In this document: piece after piece, positions 15,990-24,663 of the stretch | Numbering within the stretch: position 1 is the stretch's first letter | Layout of the letters: each line of letters begins with the position of its first letter | DNA from: Agaribacterium haliotis | GTDB lineage: Bacteria; Pseudomonadota; Gammaproteobacteria; Pseudomonadales; Cellvibrionaceae | Direction of reading: 5' to 3' | Assembly: GCF_002312815.1 (NCBI RefSeq) | Contig: NZ_NKQJ01000020.1 | Coordinates: 1-41,631 of the forward strand | DNA: 41,631 bases | Notes under the pieces: model-generated | Told to the model about the DNA's origin: nothing | Seen by the model: only the letters and a program-made list of their open reading frames with translations | Databases searched by the model: none | Translations under genes and position numbers: made by a program

Positions 15990-17174
15990 ATGATCATTAA
16001 ACCTAAAGTTCGCGGGTTTATTTGCACCAACGCCCACCCTGCGGGCTGTGCCGCTAATGTGCAGGAGCAAATTGATTACATCAAAGCCCAGTCGTTTGAC
16101 GGCGAAGGCCCAAAAAACGTCTTGGTCATCGGTGCTTCCACTGGCTATGGTCTGGCTTCTCGTATTACCGCCGCCTTTGGTTATGGCGCCAAGACTCTCG
16201 GCCTGTTTTTTGAAAAGCCCGCCACCGAGCGCAAAACGGGTTCGGCCGGTTTTTACAATAGCGCCGCTTTTGAAGCTGCCGCTGCCGAAGCTGGCCTCTA
16301 CGCCAAGAGTTTAAATGGCGATGCTTTTAGCAACGAAGCCAAGCAAAAAACCATCGACATTATTAAACAGGATCTCGGCAAGGTAGACCTGGTGGTATAT
16401 AGCCTGGCGTCGCCGCGCCGCACCGACCCCAACAGCGGTGAAACTTACAGCTCGGTGTTAAAGCCTATCGGCCAGAGTTACACGGCCAAAAACCTCAACA
16501 CCGATACGCTCAAAATTGCTGATATGACGGTCGAGCCCGCCAGTGATGAAGAAATCGCCAACACGGTTAAAGTGATGGGCGGTGAAGACTGGGAACTTTG
16601 GATCGACGCCTTAAAAGAGGCCGACGTACTCGCCGATGGTGCTAAAACCGTTGCTTACACCTACCTCGGTGAAAAACTGACCTGGCCCATCTACGGTCAC
16701 GCGACGATAGGTAAAGCCAAAGAGGATCTCGATCGCGCCGCCGCAGCCATTACTGAGCGTTTGGGCGGCTTAAATGGCCAGGCCAATGTCTGTGTGTTAA
16801 AGGCGCTGGTCACCCAGGCGAGCTCGGCCATTCCGATTATGCCTTTATATATTTCTACGCTGTACAAGGTGATGAAAGAAAATGGCAGCCACGAGGGTTG
16901 TATTGAGCAGTTGTTCCGCCTTTACACCGAGTGTTTGTATAACAGTGCGCCGCGCCTTGATGATGTGAACCGCTACCGCGTTGATGACAAAGAGCTGGCC
17001 CCCGAAGTACAGGCTAAAGTTGAAGAAATCTGGCCGGCAGTGACCGAAGAAAATCTTTACGATACGACCGACTACAAAGGTTATAACGCCGAATTCTTAA
17101 AGCTCTTTGGTTTTGGTATCGACAGTGTTGACTACGACGCGGATATCAGCCCAGAAGTGCCGGTAAAATTCTAA
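15990..17174 (+). CDS. fabV: Enoyl-ACP / trans-2-enoyl-CoA reductase FabV
   Basis: 394 aa, the usual FabV length of about 400. It performs the NADH-dependent last reduction of fatty-acid elongation; FabV enzymes are naturally insensitive to triclosan. The cofactor motif is [11 protein letters not shown] (48-58), and the catalytic Y-x8-K is Tyr235 and Lys244 ([13 protein letters not shown]). It starts [20 protein letters not shown], the family's conserved N-terminus, with AGGAAAACAGC before the ATG. It is transcribed alone and ends at two tandem hairpins, the second followed by a T-run. Possession of FabV rather than FabI as the enoyl reductase is plausible but cannot be judged from this window. 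Confidence 0.97.
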   Translation: MIIKPKVRGFICTNAHPAGCAANVQEQIDYIKAQSFDGEGPKNVLVIGASTGYGLASRITAAFGYGAKTLGLFFEKPATERKTGSAGFYNSAAFEAAAAEAGLYAKSLNGDAFSNEAKQKTIDIIKQDLGKVDLVVYSLASPRRTDPNSGETYSSVLKPIGQSYTAKNLNTDTLKIADMTVEPASDEEIANTVKVMGGEDWELWIDALKEADVLADGAKTVAYTYLGEKLTWPIYGHATIGKAKEDLDRAAAAITERLGGLNGQANVCVLKALVTQASSAIPIMPLYISTLYKVMKENGSHEGCIEQLFRLYTECLYNSAPRLDDVNRYRVDDKELAPEVQAKVEEIWPAVTEENLYDTTDYKGYNAEFLKLFGFGIDSVDYDADISPEVPVKF

Positions 17175-17189
17175 GCTGTTATCAATAAA

Positions 17190-17260
17190 CTCGAAGTGGC
17201 TTTAGCTTCGAGAGTGTAAAAAGGCGTGGAAAGCTACTCTTAGCTCTCACGCCTTTTTTA
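17190..17260 (+). terminator. Tandem hairpins and intrinsic terminator of fabV
   Basis: A first hairpin pairs CTCGAAG (17190-17196) with CTTCGAG (17206-17212). A second pairs GGCGTG (17223-17228) plus AGCTA with TAGCT plus CACGCC (to 17253) around a CTCT loop with a small internal mismatch, and runs directly into TTTTTT (17254-17259). This is a classic rho-independent terminator. Confidence 0.85.
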
Positions 17261-17309
17261 TATGCATCGCTTTGTATGTCTAGCTTTTGAATGTTCAATA
17301 AGGCCAATG

Positions 17310-17921
17310 ATGGATTTGTTTGATGCCCAAGCGCTGCCCGATATTAATCTCTTGCCCTATGACGGCGAGGCGCTTTATTTAGGCAAAATTTTTGACGAGC
17401 AGCAAAGTGAGCGCCATATGCAAACGCTGCTTAAACAAATATCTTGGTCTAACGAGCGCATTGTTGTGCGTGGGCAAACGGTAACGGCTGGGCGCAAGGT
17501 GGCCTGGTATGGCGATGCCAATTACAGCTATGTTTATTCGGCAACAAAAAAAATAGCTCTGCCGTGGCTGCCTGAACTATTGCCAATTAAAACGCAGGTT
17601 GAAGAAAAAAGTGCTGAATTTTTTAACGCCTGTTTGCTGAACCTTTATGCCGATGGCAGTCAGGGTATGGGCTGGCACAGCGATGCGGAAAAAGAATTGG
17701 TTGCCGGCGCGAGCATTGCATCGTTAAGCTTGGGGGCCGAGCGGCGCTTTGTATTTAAACACAAGCGCAGCCAGGAGAAAGTTGAAGTACATTTACCGTC
17801 CGGGGCTTTATTACTGATGCGTGGCCAGACTCAGCAGCACTGGTTACACAGCTTGCCCAAGACAACAAAAACAAGCCAGGCACGGCTGAATTTAACTTTT
17901 AGGCGTATGCATGCGCAGTAA
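17310..17921 (+). CDS. AlkB-family 2-oxoglutarate/Fe(II) dioxygenase
   Basis: 203 aa from the chosen ATG at 17310. Predicted to oxidatively demethylate alkylated bases (1-methyladenine, 3-methylcytosine) in DNA or RNA. The iron site is His123, Asp125 (WHSDAEKEL) and His180 (HWLHSLPK), and Arg192 and Arg198 (ARLNLTFRR) bind 2-oxoglutarate. The N-terminal ILPYDGE-like NLLPYDGEALYLG and RKVAWYGD are typical of the ALKBH2/3-like group rather than classic E. coli AlkB. The frame extends to an ATG at 17262 inside the fabV terminator; I prefer the second ATG of an ATGATG pair, with AAGG just upstream. No partner gene is evident. Confidence 0.88.
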   Translation: MDLFDAQALPDINLLPYDGEALYLGKIFDEQQSERHMQTLLKQISWSNERIVVRGQTVTAGRKVAWYGDANYSYVYSATKKIALPWLPELLPIKTQVEEKSAEFFNACLLNLYADGSQGMGWHSDAEKELVAGASIASLSLGAERRFVFKHKRSQEKVEVHLPSGALLLMRGQTQQHWLHSLPKTTKTSQARLNLTFRRMHAQ

Positions 17922-17944
17922 TAAACACACGATGCCAGGCCCTG

Positions 17945-18151
17945 TTATTCAGTGTTGTTAGTGGCGTGGCTATCGTGAAGTTCAGTGACAACTTTTTGCA
18001 CTAATTTTACTCGCCCCGATTTTATCAAAGCATCGCGCAGCAAAAATTCGATCTGCGCGTTGCAACTGCGCAGATCGTCTTCGGCCCAGCGCTGTACGGC
18101 AGCGAGCACGTCTTCGCTAATGCGCAGAGGGTAGTTCTTTTTTTTAGCCAA
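17945..18151 (-). CDS. Small ribbon-helix-helix-like protein with TTG start
   Basis: 68 aa from the TTG at 18151, beginning (M)AKKKNYPLRISEDVLAAV. The pattern YPLRIS followed by QRWAEDDLRSCNAQIEFLLRDAL is that of the Arc/MetJ ribbon-helix-helix fold, with Arg in the beta strand. The TTG is preceded by GGGAG at about 7 bases and gives the usual compact N-terminus; a longer frame to 18199 lacks such a site. It is encoded just downstream of the SPFH protein on the same strand, a pairing seen in many gammaproteobacteria. It may repress its own operon or bind DNA elsewhere; there is no toxin partner here, so I do not call an antitoxin. Confidence 0.72.
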   Translation of the reverse strand: MAKKKNYPLRISEDVLAAVQRWAEDDLRSCNAQIEFLLRDALIKSGRVKLVQKVVTELHDSHATNNTE

Positions 18152-18264
18152 ATACTGCTCCCGGAGCTTTACTTGAGTGAAAACCTGGTAGCAAAACAAG
18201 GTTTACGGTGGGTTTACGTGCACGGCGCATTTTAGTGCGCGGCGAATTTAAGTGCTCGGCCAGT

Positions 18265-19122
18265 TTAAGTGTACAGCGAGCCAGTATTGACCACCGGCTG
18301 AGCGCTTTTGTCGCCGCACAGTACCACCAATAAATTGCTAACCATTGCCGCTTTGCGCTCTTCGTCCAGCTCAACCACATCTTTTTCGGCGAGTTTTTCC
18401 AGGGCGGTCTCAACCATGCCGACGGCGCCTTCCACGATTTTTTGACGGGCGGCGATAATGGCCGTGGCCTGCTGGCGCTGCAACATGGCGCTGGCAATTT
18501 CCTGGGCGTAGGCGAGGTGGCTGATGCGCGATTCGATCACTTCAACCCCGGCCTTGCCGAGCCGTTCCTGAATTTCTTTGCGCAAGATTTCGGCGACTTC
18601 ATTTGGGCTGCCGCGCAGGGTAATCAGCTCGCCTTCGTGGCTGTCGTAGGGGTAGCTGGTCGCCATATTGCGCAGCGCACTTTCGCTTTGAATCGAGACA
18701 TATTCTTCGTAGTTGTCGACCTCAAACACCGCTTCGGCGGTGTCGACCACACGCCAGACAACAATGGCGGCAATATCTATCGGGTTGCCGTGCAAGTCGT
18801 TAACTTTGAGTTGGTCGCTCTCAAAGTTGCGTACCCGCAAGCTGACCTTGGTTTTGCTATACAGAGGATTGGCCCAGCGCAGGCCCTCTTTTTTTTCGGT
18901 GCCGGCGTAGCTGCCAAACAGCTGCAATACCCGAGCTTCGTTGGGCGCCACCATAAAAAAACCGACACAGCAGAAAACCCAAAGTGCCAGTGCCAGTGCC
19001 GCGAGCACTTTAAAAAGCGGCGGCCCGCCGACAATAAGCAAAACAATCAGTGCAGCGCTTGCTAATAACAGCGCCAATACAAAGTAACCCGAGAACGAGC
19101 GAGCAGCTTTTTCGTTAAACAT
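18265..19122 (-). CDS. SPFH/Band 7 domain membrane protein
   Basis: 285 aa. Two adjacent membrane helices (about residues 11-31 and 36-58) are followed by the SPFH domain, starting with [26 protein letters not shown], and a helical tail rich in Ala/Glu ([21 protein letters not shown] ... [19 protein letters not shown]). Such proteins form flotillin/HflKC-like oligomeric cages at the inner membrane and organise microdomains or proteases. The exact role is unknown. The small RHH-like gene begins 113 bases downstream and may be part of the same transcript. Confidence 0.87.
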   Translation of the reverse strand: MFNEKAARSFSGYFVLALLLASAALIVLLIVGGPPLFKVLAALALALWVFCCVGFFMVAPNEARVLQLFGSYAGTEKKEGLRWANPLYSKTKVSLRVRNFESDQLKVNDLHGNPIDIAAIVVWRVVDTAEAVFEVDNYEEYVSIQSESALRNMATSYPYDSHEGELITLRGSPNEVAEILRKEIQERLGKAGVEVIESRISHLAYAQEIASAMLQRQQATAIIAARQKIVEGAVGMVETALEKLAEKDVVELDEERKAAMVSNLLVVLCGDKSAQPVVNTGSLYT

Positions 19123-19237
19123 GACTCAATCCAGTTGATATCAAAGTGATATCATTTTTCATGGCGGCAAACCAAAAGTCAAGTTTTGAATACCTCGCTT
19201 GTGTTTGAGGCCCAAGCGCCTGTTGATGTTCGTGTGC

Positions 19238-19273
19238 AAAAAAAGCCCTCTATGCACTTATGCATAGAGGGCT
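19238..19273 (-). terminator. Intrinsic terminator of the secreted-protein gene
   Basis: A perfect 13-bp stem (19244-19256 with 19261-19273) and a 4-base loop are followed on the minus strand by a run of seven T (complement of A 19238-19244). It closes the minus-strand unit of AraC regulator and secreted protein. Confidence 0.9.
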
Positions 19274-19312
19274 TAAGCACAGCACAACCCGAGGGCTGTT
19301 CTCACCTAGGGC

Positions 19313-20005
19313 TTAGGGGGAGGGGGCTTGCTCGGCTTCAATGCCGCGCATTAAGTGCTCGAGGTAGGCCGAGCTATTGACGGCCCAGTAGTTCATCAGC
19401 ACTTTAAAGTAGAGCAGGTTGTTGCTGCGGTTGGTGATTGGGCTGCCGACAAACTCCGGGGTGTCGCGCTTGTCGACGATGCGCATAAAAAGCTCGCCGG
19501 CTTCGTTGTAAAAGTCGAGCTGCAGCGCCGCGCTGCCGGCAAAACTGAAGATAATGGTTTGTCGGGTTGGGCTTTGCTCAGGGGAAAAGATATTTAAATC
19601 AAACAGCCGGGGCTTGAGCACAACGGCGGCTTTATCTTTGTTGCTGACCGTCTTCCAGTCGTTATTTTTTAACGACTTTTTTAATTCTTTGACTAAATTT
19701 TTGCCGTAGTTTTCTTTGGTGACCCGCTGGTAGGTCGGGCTTGTTGTGTGGCCGTGTTCGTTTATCCAGCTGGAGGAAAACTCAACACCCGGCGGCTCGA
19801 TAAATACGCTGCGCGCCGAGGGCGCAGCAAAGCTGTTGGCCAAATACAGCTTTTGTAAGTGCTCGGTGGTCAGCGACTCCATGCCGAAAGGCGGCTGCTT
19901 GCTTGCCGCGCTATCGGCAAAAGCACAGCTCGGGCTTAAGCTAAACGCGGCGACGCAGAGTGTGGCAATGCCAAACGCAAGTTTTATATGGTGAACGAGT
20001 TTCAT
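19313..20005 (-). CDS. Secreted protein of unknown function, partner of AraC-type regulator
   Basis: 230 aa. A clear signal peptide (residues 1-30, ending near CAFADSA) is followed by a soluble mature domain with SVFIEPPGVEFSSSWINEHG, YGKNLVKELKKSLKNNDW and KAAVVLKPRLFDLNIFSP. The layout, an early conserved Pro-rich strand then a helix then strands ending in a small hydrophobic core, recalls DUF3313-type envelope proteins, but the match is weak and I do not assign it. GAGGT lies 8 bases before the ATG. It begins 15 bases after the stop of the membrane-anchored AraC regulator and ends at a strong terminator, so the two form an operon. Confidence 0.7.
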   Translation of the reverse strand: MKLVHHIKLAFGIATLCVAAFSLSPSCAFADSAASKQPPFGMESLTTEHLQKLYLANSFAAPSARSVFIEPPGVEFSSSWINEHGHTTSPTYQRVTKENYGKNLVKELKKSLKNNDWKTVSNKDKAAVVLKPRLFDLNIFSPEQSPTRQTIIFSFAGSAALQLDFYNEAGELFMRIVDKRDTPEFVGSPITNRSNNLLYFKVLMNYWAVNSSAYLEHLMRGIEAEQAPSP

Positions 20006-20020
20006 AGTGCTTACCTCTGC

Positions 20021-21151
20021 TTAGCTGGCGGAATTAGCGTGATGTTGAGTCGGCAGCTGTTTGCGGTATTCGCCGGGGGTTAAACCTGCGTGCTGCTTGA
20101 AGACTCGATAAAAACTGTTGCGGTTGTTAAAACCGGCCATATAGGCGATATCGCTGACGCTGTTTTTTGAGGGCTGGGCGTGCATTAAGCGAATGGCCTC
20201 TTGATAGCGGGCTGTATTTAAGTAGTCGTAAAAGCTGGTTTGAAGGTGAATATTTAGTAGCTCCGATAACTGATGGCTTGAAACACCGAGCAGGGACGAA
20301 AGCTTGGCCAGGTTGATGCTTGGGTCGAGATAGGGCCGGTGCTCGCTCATCAGCACACTTAAGCGCTGCTCAAGTTCGCTGGCCGCTTCGGGGCTGAGTT
20401 CGACATAACGCAAGGTGTTGTTTGCGTCTGTTTCTTTTTCTTTTGCTAAAGCGCTATCTTTTTGCTGCTCGGTAAAAAAATCCGGTTGCAGCAATAACAA
20501 AAGCGCGATGGTGCTGACGTACAGTGAAATTAGGCACTGGCTGGCGGCCAGCGCAAAAAAACTCAGTGCAAAACCCCGGCCGAGCATCAGGTCAATAAGG
20601 TTGTCGTACACCGGTAGCGCAAATAAACCGGCGATCAGGTAGAGCATCCAATAAAAACGGCTGTTTTTAAATTCGCGGCCAAGCACGCGAATGCGCTGGC
20701 GATAGCGGTAGATGGTATGGATGGACAGTACGAGGTAGGCCGAGGTTTGCAGCAGCAAAAGCCCTTTGTAATAACTGTTGACCAGCCACTCGAGGTGGGC
20801 GTAGTGCAGGTAGCTGGCGGCGGCAAACGGCAAAAAGTGCAGTGCCAGTTTGGCCGACGACATTTTTTTTTGCGTGACACTGAATACCAGCGCCAGCATC
20901 AGCGGGCCGTAGGCCCATGCCTGGGTGCTGGCAAGTGAGTTTAACCACAGCGGCGCTTGCGCCAGGACCAGCGATAAATAGGCGTGCAGCGGTGTCAGCA
21001 GCAGTAACACAATAAATAAACACACCAGTGCTTTGCTTTGCCCGGGGCTTTGTTTATTTAACACTGTGCTTAAACAGGCCCACAGTCCCAAACTGAAGGA
21101 GCTTATATAAAGCAGTTTAAGCAGCTCAACGGCCATGTTGTTGCTAAGCAT
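20021..21151 (-). CDS. Membrane-anchored AraC-family transcription regulator
   Basis: 376 aa. The N-terminal half has about seven hydrophobic helices (residues about 10-235); the C-terminal third is a standard AraC DNA-binding domain with two helix-turn-helix motifs (LAKLSSLLGVSSHQLSELLN and VSDIAYMAGFNNRNSFYRVF) and the family ending HAGLTPGEYRKQ. Its DNA-binding domain is thus tethered to the inner membrane, and the helices may sense a membrane or periplasmic signal. I start at the ATG at 21151, with GAGG 5 bases upstream; an in-frame GTG two codons earlier lies within that ribosome binding site. The likely target is the secreted-protein gene directly downstream and perhaps the divergent aldo-keto reductase. 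Confidence 0.88.
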   Translation of the reverse strand: MLSNNMAVELLKLLYISSFSLGLWACLSTVLNKQSPGQSKALVCLFIVLLLLTPLHAYLSLVLAQAPLWLNSLASTQAWAYGPLMLALVFSVTQKKMSSAKLALHFLPFAAASYLHYAHLEWLVNSYYKGLLLLQTSAYLVLSIHTIYRYRQRIRVLGREFKNSRFYWMLYLIAGLFALPVYDNLIDLMLGRGFALSFFALAASQCLISLYVSTIALLLLLQPDFFTEQQKDSALAKEKETDANNTLRYVELSPEAASELEQRLSVLMSEHRPYLDPSINLAKLSSLLGVSSHQLSELLNIHLQTSFYDYLNTARYQEAIRLMHAQPSKNSVSDIAYMAGFNNRNSFYRVFKQHAGLTPGEYRKQLPTQHHANSAS

Positions 21152-21202
21152 GTCCACCTCGGTTTTATGGTTTTATCGTAGGTGTAGATGGAGTTGTTCT
21201 CG

Positions 21203-21234
21203 TCACAGCGACGCCGCTTGCGCGATTGCTGTGA
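21203..21234. promoter_or_regulatory. Inverted repeat in the AraC-regulator / tas divergent promoter region
   Basis: TCACAGC (21203-21209) and GCTGTGA (21228-21234) form a perfect dyad with an 18-base gap, 52 bases upstream of the regulator gene. It may be an operator for the regulator or for another factor; only the symmetry supports it. Confidence 0.25.
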
Positions 21235-21442
21235 TGTCGATTGTAGCTTGGCACACGCTTTGGCCAAAGCTGTGTCTTTCGCTCGAAAATGATGTAATGA
21301 CACACAAGCGAGCGCTTTTATTGCCCTGTATCGCTGAGAATTAACAAATAGTGACAATGTTTATTTATATGGAAGCATGGCTTTTATTTCGCGGCTTCGC
21401 ACTTTAAAGTTTGCCTTTATTTAACGGCAGTGAGCGAATGCT

Positions 21443-22486
21443 ATGCGTTATACAAAACTTGGGCACAGTGAGCTTAAGGTCAGTGAGCTCTGCCTTGGCA
21501 CGATGACCTTTGGTGAACAAAACAGCGAAGCTGAGGCCCACAGCCAACTTGATTTGGCCACTCAGAACGGGATCAACTTTATTGATGTGGCGGAGATGTA
21601 CCCGATTCCGCCAAAGCCAGAAACTCAGGGTTTATCAGAGGCTTATATTGGCAGCTGGCTAAAAAAAAGCGGCCAGCGCGATAAGCTGGTGCTGGCAACC
21701 AAGGTGACAGGCCGGGGTGATCGAAATCCGGGGCTTGAACACGTGCGCTGTGGGCCGAGGCTCAGCGCCGAACATATTAGCGCCGCCTGTGAAGGCAGCC
21801 TCAAGCGCCTGCAGACAGACTGCATCGACCTTTATCAGTTGCACTGGCCCGAGCGCGCCTGCAACTTTTTTGGCCGCCTGGAGTACAGCCCCGACAGCGA
21901 TGATGGTCACAGCATTGAAGAGAGTTTAACGGCGCTTAGCCTTTTGGTTAAACAGGGCAAAATTCGCTACATCGGCATCAGCAATGAAACACCCTGGGGC
22001 CTAAGTGAGTACTTGCGCTTGAGTCGCGAGCTCGGTCTCGAGCGCATTGTTGCTATTCAAAACCCCTACAACTTACTCAACCGCAGCTTTGATATCGGTT
22101 TGAGTGAAATAAGCCTGCGCGAACAGGTGGGCCTACTTGCGTACAGCCCGCTGGCTTTTGGCACCTTGAGCGGCAAATATTTAAACGGCCAGATGCCAGA
22201 GGGTTCGCGCCTTAGCATTAGCCAGCGCTTTGGGCGTTACAGCAAAACCAACTGCAACGAGGCCATCGCAGCGTATGTGGCGCTCGCGCGTGAGTTTGAA
22301 CTCGACCCCGCGCAGATGGCGCTGGCCTGGGTGAATCAGCGCGCGGCGGTGCTATCCAATATTATCGGCGCAACCAGCTGTGAGCAGCTCAGTAGCAATA
22401 TTGCCAGCGTTGATATTGAGCTGAGCACCGAACAGTTGGATTTAATCGACGCTGTGCACCAGCGCTATCCCAATCCGGCGCCGTAA
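21443..22486 (+). CDS. tas: Tas-type NADP(H)-dependent aldo-keto reductase
   Basis: 347 aa, matching the Tas family length. The catalytic tetrad is visible: Asp48, Tyr53 (FIDVAEMYP), Lys87 (LATKVTG) and His134 (DLYQLHWPER). The insert after the Tyr (PIPPKPETQGLSE) is the Tas signature and separates it from YajO-type reductases. It reduces aldehydes; in E. coli it can support tyrosine prototrophy under starvation, but its physiological substrate is unclear. A 90-base gap separates it from dapA, so co-transcription is uncertain. It is divergent from the AraC-type regulator. Confidence 0.92.
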   Translation: MRYTKLGHSELKVSELCLGTMTFGEQNSEAEAHSQLDLATQNGINFIDVAEMYPIPPKPETQGLSEAYIGSWLKKSGQRDKLVLATKVTGRGDRNPGLEHVRCGPRLSAEHISAACEGSLKRLQTDCIDLYQLHWPERACNFFGRLEYSPDSDDGHSIEESLTALSLLVKQGKIRYIGISNETPWGLSEYLRLSRELGLERIVAIQNPYNLLNRSFDIGLSEISLREQVGLLAYSPLAFGTLSGKYLNGQMPEGSRLSISQRFGRYSKTNCNEAIAAYVALAREFELDPAQMALAWVNQRAAVLSNIIGATSCEQLSSNIASVDIELSTEQLDLIDAVHQRYPNPAP

Positions 22487-22576
22487 TCGGGCGCGCTTAA
22501 TGGTTGAGTGTTCGCGCCCGCGTCAGTACCATAGGCCCCCTTTTGCATTTATTACGAGTTTGAGTCGGGGTTAAGC

Positions 22577-23452
22577 ATGTTTCGAGGCAGTTTGGTTGCG
22601 TTAGTTACGCCTATGAAAGCGGATACATCGCTCGATTGGGATGCGCTCGACAAACTCGTTGAATGGCACCTCGAGCAGGGCACCCACGGCATTGTTGCGA
22701 TGGGTACCACTGGCGAGAGTGCAACCCTCGATAGAGAAGAGCACCTGGCGGTGATACGCCGGGTGATTGATGTGGTCAACAAGCGAGTGCCGGTGATTGC
22801 CGGTACCGGTGCCAACAGTACCCGCGAAGCGCTGGATTTAACCGCTTCTGCCAAAGACGCCGGCGCCGATGCCGCGCTTCTGGTAACCCCGTATTACAAC
22901 AAGCCCAGCCAGGAAGGCCTGTTTTTACACCACCAATATATTGCCGAGCGCGTGGCGCTGCCGCAGTTGCTCTACAACGTGCCCGGCCGCACCGCGGTTG
23001 ATATGGGGCCGGAGGTGGTCGAGCGCCTGTCAATGCTTGAACACATTGTCGGTATAAAAGAAGCGACGGGCGACCTTCAGCGTTTAGCCGATATTAAAGC
23101 ACGCGTCAGCGACGACTTTTGTTTGTTAAGCGGCGACGATGAAACCGGCTTGGCCTTTATGGAAGCCGGCGGTCACGGTGTTATTTCGGTGACAACGAAC
23201 GTTGCGCCGCGCTTGATGTCTCAAATCTGCGAGCTGGCCCTCGGCAACGATTTTAGTGCCGCGCAAGCGCTCGATGCGCGTTTGCAGAGTGTGCACAAGA
23301 ACTTGTTTTTGGAATCAAATCCCATCCCTGTGAAGTGGGCGGTCAGTCAGCTCGGTTTTGGTGCCAATGCCCTGCGCCTGCCGTTGACAGGTTTTGAGCA
23401 AGGCCTTCAGCCGCAATTGCGCGCCGCCATGCAAGAGAACGGATTGATTTAA
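22577..23452 (+). CDS. dapA: 4-hydroxy-tetrahydrodipicolinate synthase
   Basis: 291 aa, the same size as the E. coli enzyme. It condenses pyruvate and aspartate semialdehyde, the first committed step to diaminopimelate and lysine. The Schiff-base Lys161 lies in GIKEATGD, with Tyr133 and Arg138 (LLYNVPGRT) and Thr44-Thr45 (MGTTGES) in the numbering of E. coli. It is followed after one base by bamC, the conserved gammaproteobacterial dapA-bamC (nlpB) pair. Confidence 0.98.
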   Translation: MFRGSLVALVTPMKADTSLDWDALDKLVEWHLEQGTHGIVAMGTTGESATLDREEHLAVIRRVIDVVNKRVPVIAGTGANSTREALDLTASAKDAGADAALLVTPYYNKPSQEGLFLHHQYIAERVALPQLLYNVPGRTAVDMGPEVVERLSMLEHIVGIKEATGDLQRLADIKARVSDDFCLLSGDDETGLAFMEAGGHGVISVTTNVAPRLMSQICELALGNDFSAAQALDARLQSVHKNLFLESNPIPVKWAVSQLGFGANALRLPLTGFEQGLQPQLRAAMQENGLI

Positions 23453-23453
23453 G

Positions 23454-24635
23454 ATGAAGCAAAGCCTCGCCCTGCTGTTAAGCGCGACTGTGCTGTTTGG
23501 CTTAAGTGCCTGCGGCATGTTTAAAGATAAAAACTCAAACTTGCGCAATCGCAGCAAAGATTATTTGCGCACCGATGTCGTCAAAGATATGGAGCTGCCC
23601 GAAGGCATGCAGGCACCGGCCGTCGCGCCGCTGTATCCTATCCCCGAAGTGCATGTTACCGATGAATTTGGCGATCGCTACGAGCGCGATGACTACCAAG
23701 TGCCAAGGCCCAATACCATCAATACCGATGAGCTGGCTTTTGGCATTAAGATTCAAAAGCTCGGCGATGAGCGCTGGCTGTATTTAAGTGCATCGACCTC
23801 GGCCGTGTGGCCGCGCACCCAGAACTTTTTGAACAGCGTCGACGCCAAAGTTGTTGCCAGTAACGCACGCACCGGTGTGATTGAGACCGACTGGCTGCAA
23901 TACAAAGACGAAGCCGACAAAATGATGCGTTTTCGCATCACCTTGGAAAAAGGCATTCACCCCGACACCACTGAAATTCACGTTTTGCAATACGAAGTTG
24001 CGCAGGGCTCAGCCGTGCCGGCCGCAAACCAGTGGCCGCCGACAAGCAGCAACCCCGAGCGCGAAGAGTGGATGCTGCGCGAGCTTGCCGACCACCTGGC
24101 TAAAACGGTTGATACCGCCAGTGCCTCCTTGCTTGGCCAAAATGTCGGCGGTGAAGTCAAAGCTTATTATCTGAAAAACCAGAGCGAGCCGACTTTGGCC
24201 TTGCGCCTGTCGAACGAGCGCGCCTGGGCCTCACTAACTCACGCGGCCAATAAAGGCGGTTTTGTCTTGTGGGGCAAAGAGCGCGAGCAGGGCGTTTTGT
24301 ACGCCGGTTATTACGAAGATCAGGAAAAAGAGCGCGGCTGGTTTAAAACGGTGATCACGCTTGGCATCGACAACAAGTTGCCGGAAAAAAGCCGCTACAG
24401 CATCGATGAAATGCTGCAGCATTTAAGTGGCGCCAACGACGTTCGCAGCCTGTTTGATGCGATTCCAAACACCGCTTACGGCGACGCGCTTAAAAAAGCC
24501 AATGCCGGTTATTTAATTGTTACCCGCCGTGTTGGCGATGAGATTCACGTGGTACTGCGCGATGAGCGCGGTCGCAAGTTAGCGCCCGACGAAGCCAAAC
24601 AGCTGCTGCGCCTTTTGCGTAAAAACCTTGTCTAA
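23454..24635 (+). CDS. bamC: Outer-membrane assembly lipoprotein BamC
   Basis: 393 aa. The signal peptide ends in the lipobox LSAC with Cys20. The unstructured N-terminal stretch after the Cys (LRTDVVKDMELPEGMQ) binds BamD in the family, and two helix-grip domains follow (roughly 110-220 and 240-370). It is a non-essential member of the BAM complex that inserts outer-membrane beta-barrels. It starts one base after the dapA stop. It is somewhat longer than E. coli BamC (344 aa), as usual outside the enterics. Confidence 0.93.
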   Translation: MKQSLALLLSATVLFGLSACGMFKDKNSNLRNRSKDYLRTDVVKDMELPEGMQAPAVAPLYPIPEVHVTDEFGDRYERDDYQVPRPNTINTDELAFGIKIQKLGDERWLYLSASTSAVWPRTQNFLNSVDAKVVASNARTGVIETDWLQYKDEADKMMRFRITLEKGIHPDTTEIHVLQYEVAQGSAVPAANQWPPTSSNPEREEWMLRELADHLAKTVDTASASLLGQNVGGEVKAYYLKNQSEPTLALRLSNERAWASLTHAANKGGFVLWGKEREQGVLYAGYYEDQEKERGWFKTVITLGIDNKLPEKSRYSIDEMLQHLSGANDVRSLFDAIPNTAYGDALKKANAGYLIVTRRVGDEIHVVLRDERGRKLAPDEAKQLLRLLRKNLV

Positions 24636-24663
24636 GCGCGGCTTGTACAAGAGCGCTGTTTAA

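Noticed and set aside
17945-18151. RHH protein as an antitoxin
   Set aside because: No toxin-like gene adjoins it; its neighbour is an SPFH protein.
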